Origin: Bacteroidota bacterium
Lineage (GTDB): Bacteria; Bacteroidota; Bacteroidia; Chitinophagales; Chitinophagaceae
Length of the DNA stretch: 10,282 nt
Direction: 5' to 3'
Assembly (NCBI GenBank): GCA_023436685.1
Contig: JAEZIL010000343.1
Location: 1 to 10,282, forward strand
Shown: positions 7,741-10,282 of the stretch, piece after piece
Layout of the letters: the number at the start of each line of letters is the position of its first letter
How positions within the stretch are numbered: the first letter of the stretch is position 1
Notes under the pieces: model-generated
What the model saw: the letters and a program-made list of their open reading frames with translations, nothing else
Databases searched by the model: none
What the model was told of the DNA's origin: nothing
Translations under genes and position numbers: made by a program

Positions 7741-7779
7741 TTAAATACTCAAATTTTAATTTACAATATTTTTCATGTT

Positions 7780-7795
7780 CCTATGCGTACATAGG
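7780..7795 (-). promoter_or_regulatory. Hairpin with UACG loop over the stop codon of the third RRM gene
   Basis: CCTATG and CATAGG form a 6-bp inverted repeat around a 4-nt loop. In the minus-strand mRNA the loop reads UACG, a UNCG-type tetraloop, and the UAG stop lies in the 3' arm. It sits 40 nt before the cold-shock gene ATG. It could stabilise or process the mRNA. The function is inference. Confidence 0.35.
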
Positions 7796-8053
7796 TATTA
7801 TTTCTTTGCCACTTGCGGTTTCCAGGGCAGGGCTTACATTTAAAAACTGCCCCATAAACGGCTTCTTGTTCAATTCCTTAATAGCTTGTGCTGCTTCCAC
7901 GCTACAATTCATCACTATATATCCGTATCCATGTGGTATACCGTAGTCATCCATAGGTATATTGGCATGGCGTACCTGGCCTATTTTTGAGAACAATGTA
8001 TAAAGATCTTGTGCTTCAATTTCACTACCGAGGTTTCCTATAAATATTCTCAT
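7781..8053 (-). CDS. Single-RRM RNA-binding protein (third of three)
   Basis: 90 residues from the ATG at 8053. An in-frame ATG at 8074 would add seven residues and begin 2 nt after the upstream stop. I prefer 8053 because both sister proteins begin M-x-I-[FY]-[IV]-G-N-L, but coupling from 8074 is possible. One RRM fold fills residues 2-74: RNP2 is I-F-I-G-N-L at 3-8 and RNP1 is H-G-Y-G-Y-I-V-M at 41-48. The RNA-stacking aromatics are kept, but the usual basic first position of RNP1 is His. The loop before RNP1 is acidic (M-D-D-Y-G). The element F-M-G-Q-F-L-N-V at 66-73 recurs in the second RRM protein, which suggests tandem duplication. It is co-transcribed with the second RRM gene and probably the cold-shock gene. 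Expected role: single-stranded RNA binding, post-transcriptional control. Confidence 0.87.
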   Translation of the reverse strand: MRIFIGNLGSEIEAQDLYTLFSKIGQVRHANIPMDDYGIPHGYGYIVMNCSVEAAQAIKELNKKPFMGQFLNVSPALETASGKEIIPMYA

Positions 8054-8076
8054 GCTTTTGCTTTGCAGTGGCATTC

Positions 8077-8373
8077 TTAGTTATCGCTGCTACTGCTATC
8101 GTCTTTTTTTCTTTGGCTTTGCGGCCTTGGTTCAATTTCCTTAGCACCAACTTCATTCACCTCTAAGAACTGGTTCATGAAATTTTGCCGGTGCAATGCT
8201 CTTATTGCTTTTTCTCCGTTCTCTCTTTCATTTATATGCACTACTGCATATCCTTTCGATCTTCCCGCGTCATCCATCATCACCTGCACTTCTACGTTGC
8301 CAAACTCCTTGAACAGATCTTTTATCTGTGTTTCGGAAGCATTAATGTGCAGGTTGCCAACATAAATTTTCAT
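8077..8373 (-). CDS. Single-RRM RNA-binding protein (second of three)
   Basis: 98 residues from the ATG at 8373; an in-frame GTG at 8379 is less likely. RNP2 is I-Y-V-G-N-L at 3-8 and RNP1 is K-G-Y-A-V-V-H-I at 40-47. The fifth RNP1 position is Val instead of an aromatic, so one of the three classic RNA-stacking side chains is missing and binding may be weaker or altered. The loop before RNP1 is acidic (M-M-D-D-A-G), as in the third RRM protein, and F-M-N-Q-F-L-E-V at 65-72 matches that protein too. The C-terminal tail is charged and then Ser/Asp-rich (R-K-K-D-D-S-S-S-S-D-N), probably disordered. The gene follows a 121-nt leader with attenuator-like pairing, and its stop lies within 25 nt of the next start. 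Confidence 0.88.
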   Translation of the reverse strand: MKIYVGNLHINASETQIKDLFKEFGNVEVQVMMDDAGRSKGYAVVHINERENGEKAIRALHRQNFMNQFLEVNEVGAKEIEPRPQSQRKKDDSSSSDN

Positions 8374-8386
8374 ACCCACATGGTTT

Positions 8387-8437
8387 TAGCTCATTTACAA
8401 AAAACACAAAGAGCTATGAATAGCTTGTATCCATAGC
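8387..8437 (-). promoter_or_regulatory. Attenuator-like alternative hairpins between RRM genes 1 and 2
   Basis: In the minus-strand RNA the segment complementary to 8411-8418 can pair in three ways. It can pair with the CATAGC/GCTATG partner at 8432-8437 (6 bp), with AGCTA/TAGCT at 8421-8425 (5 bp, 4-nt loop), or downstream with 8387-8392 (TAGCTC/GAGCTA, 6 bp, 18-nt loop). The first two hairpins are followed by a U-rich run (CTTTGTGTTTTTTG) and look like a weak terminator. The third sequesters that run in a loop and ends 13 nt before the ATG at 8373. The regulatory function is inference. Confidence 0.4.
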
Positions 8438-8494
8438 ACCGTGCATTTTGTTTGCTTGTTTCTTTAGTTGTATGGATATTTATTTTTTCAAGTA

Positions 8495-8779
8495 TTAATA
8501 GCGGCTGTTATTTGAACGGCTGCCATTTAACTCATTGTTTTTGGGCTTTGCTTCATTTACTACTATCGACCGCTCATCTACCGTGATATTATTCAATTGC
8601 TCTATAGCTTTTTCTGCCTGTATGCTATCGGCCATTTCAACAAAAGCAAAACCCCTGGCGCGCTTTGTGATGCGATCTGTCATTATAGTTACCGATGCTA
8701 CATCTCCAAATTTGGCAAACATGGTTTGCAATTGCTTCTCTGTGGTCTGAAAATTCAGATTGCCAACAAAAATATTCAT
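8495..8779 (-). CDS. Single-RRM RNA-binding protein (first of three, canonical)
   Basis: 94 residues with one RRM. RNP2 is I-F-V-G-N-L at 3-8 and RNP1 is R-G-F-A-F-V-E-M at 42-49, with all expected aromatics and the basic first residue. A basic loop (T-D-R-I-T-K-R-A-R) precedes RNP1. The tail from residue 78 is Asn/Ser/Arg-rich and probably disordered, as in cyanobacterial and Bacteroidota Rbp-type proteins. In that group such proteins bind single-stranded RNA and affect mRNA and small-RNA regulation, and several respond to cold. It is the promoter-proximal gene of the cluster, with a consensus promoter about 113 nt upstream and a leader of about 105 nt. A weak terminator-like hairpin follows, so it may be transcribed alone or read through into the second RRM gene. 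Confidence 0.92.
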   Translation of the reverse strand: MNIFVGNLNFQTTEKQLQTMFAKFGDVASVTIMTDRITKRARGFAFVEMADSIQAEKAIEQLNNITVDERSIVVNEAKPKNNELNGSRSNNSRY

Positions 8780-8797
8780 AATCTCTTAGTTTTTAAA

Positions 8798-8926
8798 ATG
8801 ATAAATTTTAAGGGTGCTGTAAAAGCAATAACTGAAGAGATATACAAAAATGCAGATCAGAAAAAGCGATGGCAGTTGACCAATTACACTTCAAAGGTAC
8901 GTTTTATACGCCGATATAAAAAATAA
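8798..8926 (+). CDS. Possible 42-residue basic small protein
   Basis: An ATG at 8798 opens 42 codons ending in TAA at 8926. The first half resembles an amphipathic helix (F-K-G-A-V-K-A-I-T-E-E-I-Y-K); the second is aromatic and basic, ending F-I-R-R-Y-K-K. Codon use (ATA, AAA, GCA, CGC) is like that of neighbouring genes. Against it: no promoter or ribosome site is seen, an open frame of this size can occur by chance, and the region also holds the opposite-strand leader and promoter of the first RRM gene. It matches no family I recognise. Confidence 0.27.
   Translation: MINFKGAVKAITEEIYKNADQKKRWQLTNYTSKVRFIRRYKK
8892..8921 (-). promoter_or_regulatory. Probable promoter of the RNA-binding cluster
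   Basis: On the minus strand TACCTTTG (8899-8892) is an exact TAnnTTTG -7 box. Nineteen nt upstream is a TTT (8921-8919) instead of the ideal TTG. Transcription would start near 8885, giving the first RRM gene a leader of about 105 nt. A weak AT-only 7-bp hairpin (8793-8799 with 8805-8811) sits just before the ATG. Confidence 0.5.
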
Positions 8927-8930
8927 TATA

Positions 8931-8960
8931 TTGTACTACAGGGTTTAAAAGTTACCTTCA
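8931..8960 (+). promoter_or_regulatory. Likely promoter of the small winged-helix gene
   Basis: A TTG at 8931-8933, a 19-nt spacer, then TACCTTCA (8953-8960), 6 of 8 to TAnnTTTG with the spacing seen at 2362-2391. The start would be near 8966, only about 13 nt before the ATG at 8979. It is divergent from, and about 10 bp away from, the promoter of the RNA-binding cluster. Confidence 0.4.
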
Positions 8961-8978
8961 CCCAAAAGAGGGCTATTT

Positions 8979-9206
8979 ATGACAACGACTAATGAGGTGT
9001 ACAGGAAAATAAAAGAAATTAGCAGCCGCTCTATGAATCCCCGCCCCAAAATATCGGTACCCATGATTGCCGAAGAACTTATGTTATCTCAAGACCAATT
9101 AGTACCCTGCCTGGATGCACTTAAAGAACTACGCCTTATAAAAACTGAAGGCTTAGGTTTCGGGTGTATCAAACTTACATTATTGGGTAGCACTGTAAAC
9201 CGCTAG
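8979..9206 (+). CDS. Small winged-helix-like protein, possible regulator
   Basis: 75 residues. The pattern suggests a winged helix: helix 1 at 5-17 (E-V-Y-R-K-I-K-E-I), helix 2 at about 25-35 (I-S-V-P-M-I-A-E-E-L), and a recognition-type helix at 37-53 (S-Q-D-Q-L-V-P-C-L-D-A-L-K-E-L). A beta wing follows (L-I-K-T-E-G, then C-I-K-L-T-L-L-G). There is no effector or oligomerisation domain, so it may be a minimal DNA-binding protein. The family is not one I can name, and DNA binding is inference from this pattern. It is transcribed divergently from the RRM/CSD cluster, with the two promoters about 10 bp apart, and convergently with the desaturase gene. That position would suit a local regulator. 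AAAGAGGG a few bases before the ATG could act as a ribosome site. Confidence 0.72.
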   Translation: MTTTNEVYRKIKEISSRSMNPRPKISVPMIAEELMLSQDQLVPCLDALKELRLIKTEGLGFGCIKLTLLGSTVNR

Positions 9207-9225
9207 TTGCACTTTCTCCATCCGC

Positions 9226-9239
9226 AAGCGCCTCCGCTT
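9226..9239. terminator. Weak hairpin between convergent genes
   Basis: AAGCG (9226-9230) pairs with CGCTT (9235-9239) around a 4-nt loop. The stem is only 5 bp and there is no real T-run. It is the only hairpin I see between the winged-helix gene (stop 9206) and the desaturase gene (last base 9287). Confidence 0.25.
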
Positions 9240-9286
9240 TATGTAACGGCGTATATACAGTATAATAGCTATTGTTAGCATGAAAA

Positions 9287-10057
9287 TTAATGTTTAGCTT
9301 TTATTGATTCCTTGTTGGCATTAACTGGTATAACATTGGGCAGCTTTATAATGCGCATCCAGGCCATCAGGCGTATTAACGGGTATACAGGATCTATCTC
9401 GTGCCAACGCTTGCCAAAGTTTACCGAAGAAGGACGTTTATGGTGATTATTGTGATAAGATTCTCCAAGCATCAGTACATCTATAAACAACAAGTTGCGC
9501 GATGTATTTTTCAACCGGAAATTGATATACCCGTATTTGTGTGCAAACCAGTTGATAAGCGCACCATGAAATGCACCCATACCTAGCAACACCGGCAGCA
9601 ATAAATACACCCAGGGGTTGCTTGCAAAGGCAAGAAAAAACAGGATGTACGCAGCAGCCCATAATATACGCGAGGGTGTTGAATTGGCCCATCGGTCAAA
9701 GCCTTTCCATTCGGGCAGGTTTTTCAAAAATCGGGCTTCCACTTGCATACGGTTGTGTACAATATCATTGTAAAAGCCACGTGTGCGCCACATCATGCTT
9801 ATCAGGTTAGACGAAAATGCAGGCGAATGCGGATCTTTATCGGTATCGGTATAGGCATGATGCATACGGTGCATTATAGCATATGCTCTTGGGCTCATAT
9901 AGTGCGGCCCCTGCGTTATGTAAGTAAAAATGAAAAAGAAACGCTCCCAAAATTTACTCATAGTGAAAGCCCCATGCGATGCGTACCTATGATGAAAAAA
10001 TGTTTGTGAAAATAGCGACAGATACCATACGGCAATAAAAAGAACGATAACGGGCAT
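9287..10057 (-). CDS. Membrane fatty acyl (acyl-CoA) desaturase
   Basis: 256 residues, an integral-membrane di-iron desaturase of the stearoyl-CoA delta-9 type (FA_desaturase fold). All three histidine boxes are present: H-R-Y-A-S-H at 23-28, H-R-M-H-H at 63-67 and H-N-N-H-H at 202-206. N-W-F-A-H at 169-173 supplies the additional Asn and His ligands known from the mammalian SCD1 structure. Hydrophobic segments lie at about 2-20, 38-50, 131-145 and 148-170. The enzyme introduces a cis double bond into an acyl chain using O2 and electrons from a redox partner, raising membrane fluidity. No ferredoxin or cytochrome b5 domain is fused. The start fits the short Bacteroidota form, which begins directly with the first helix. 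A desaturase near cold-shock-type genes suggests a temperature-related role (inference). Confidence 0.93.
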   Translation of the reverse strand: MPVIVLFIAVWYLSLFSQTFFHHRYASHGAFTMSKFWERFFFIFTYITQGPHYMSPRAYAIMHRMHHAYTDTDKDPHSPAFSSNLISMMWRTRGFYNDIVHNRMQVEARFLKNLPEWKGFDRWANSTPSRILWAAAYILFFLAFASNPWVYLLLPVLLGMGAFHGALINWFAHKYGYINFRLKNTSRNLLFIDVLMLGESYHNNHHKRPSSVNFGKRWHEIDPVYPLIRLMAWMRIIKLPNVIPVNANKESIKAKH

Positions 10058-10173
10058 AAGTATACCTTGTTGATTTAGATGAAGAAAAAACCAAGAAGTA
10101 GAAATGTAATTAAGAAGGCTGCAGTAAGGCGTGTAACCGGTGCCGTAAAAATATAATGTCGAACTCTTGACGA

Positions 10174-10190
10174 TACTACCTTGTGTAGTA
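10174..10190. repeat. Short inverted repeat upstream of the desaturase gene
   Basis: TACTAC (10174-10179) and GTAGTA (10185-10190) form a 6-bp inverted repeat around CTTGT, about 120 bp before the desaturase ATG. It could be an operator or chance. No other confident feature lies between 10058 and 10282. Confidence 0.25.
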
Positions 10191-10224
10191 CGCTATGAAG
10201 TTACGCAGGTAAATGTTAAGAAGA

Positions 10225-10250
10225 ATACAATATGCGCATTATACAATGTG
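10225..10250. repeat. Imperfect direct repeat around a palindrome
   Basis: ATACAATATG (10225-10234) recurs as ATACAATGTG (10241-10250), 9 of 10 identical with a 16-bp period. The palindrome ATGCGCAT (10232-10239) overlaps the first copy. The window ends soon after, so the gene it might control on the far side is unseen. Confidence 0.25.
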
Positions 10251-10282
10251 AGTATAAATGCACTTGCATAGCACATTCATTA

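Noticed and set aside
8597..8797. Upstream extension of the 42-codon ORF to an ATG at 8597
   Set aside because: This part is antisense to the well-supported first RRM gene and rich in Cys and Phe; only the segment from the ATG at 8798 looks gene-like.
10079..10156. 25-codon basic ORF as an annotated gene
   Set aside because: It is too short and A-rich to separate from chance, with no promoter or ribosome site; kept only as part of a finding.
10058..10282. tRNA or other structured RNA upstream of the desaturase
   Set aside because: A GTTCGA-like T-loop is visible on the minus strand near 10160, but no acceptor stem or anticodon arm can be formed around it.
1..10282. CRISPR array, insertion sequence, integrase or attachment site
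   Set aside because: No spaced direct-repeat array, transposase or integrase motif, or terminal inverted repeats were seen on either strand.

Overview
The window looks like chromosomal DNA of a Bacteroidota bacterium, probably close to Chitinophagaceae; the family-level call is inference. The supporting signs are: promoters of the TTG-N19-TAnnTTTG type instead of sigma70 boxes; few Shine-Dalgarno sequences; a lipoprotein whose mature end starts C-K-K-D-E; an outer-membrane barrel ending in Tyr-Ser-Phe; and several single-RRM RNA-binding proteins.

Layout. (a) 1-1993, plus strand: the 3' part of a large Cys-containing protein with a PKD-like motif, followed 8 bp later by a small outer-membrane beta-barrel. 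This block is visibly more AT-rich than the rest. It ends in a hairpin terminator shared with (b), a small two-helix membrane protein on the minus strand (2076-2333) that has a near-perfect Bacteroidota promoter. (c) 2512-3270, plus: an SDR oxidoreductase with a strong bidirectional terminator. (d) 3335-5104, minus: a membrane hybrid of PilJ/NarX-like sensor, PAS domain and histidine kinase, with no response regulator beside it. (e) 5233-6012, minus: a lipoprotein of unknown function with its own terminator. (f) 6141-7247, plus: a two-domain chromate-type (CHR family) transporter. (g) 7297-8779, minus: four consecutive RNA-binding proteins (RRM, RRM, RRM, cold-shock domain) with an apparent promoter at about 8892-8921 and possible RNA switches between the genes. 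(h) 8979-9206, plus: a small winged-helix-like protein divergent from the RNA-binding cluster. (i) 9287-10057, minus: a membrane fatty acyl desaturase, followed by about 225 bp of upstream DNA with short repeats.

How they may work together. Most genes are single units with their own terminators. The coherent group is 7297-10057. RNA chaperone-type proteins, a small putative regulator and an acyl desaturase would fit a cold or membrane-fluidity response, but no shared operator was proven. The most interesting part is the RNA-binding cluster: two of its RRMs are divergent tandem duplicates, and the leader between the first and second RRM genes carries one segment that can pair with three different partners, like an attenuator.
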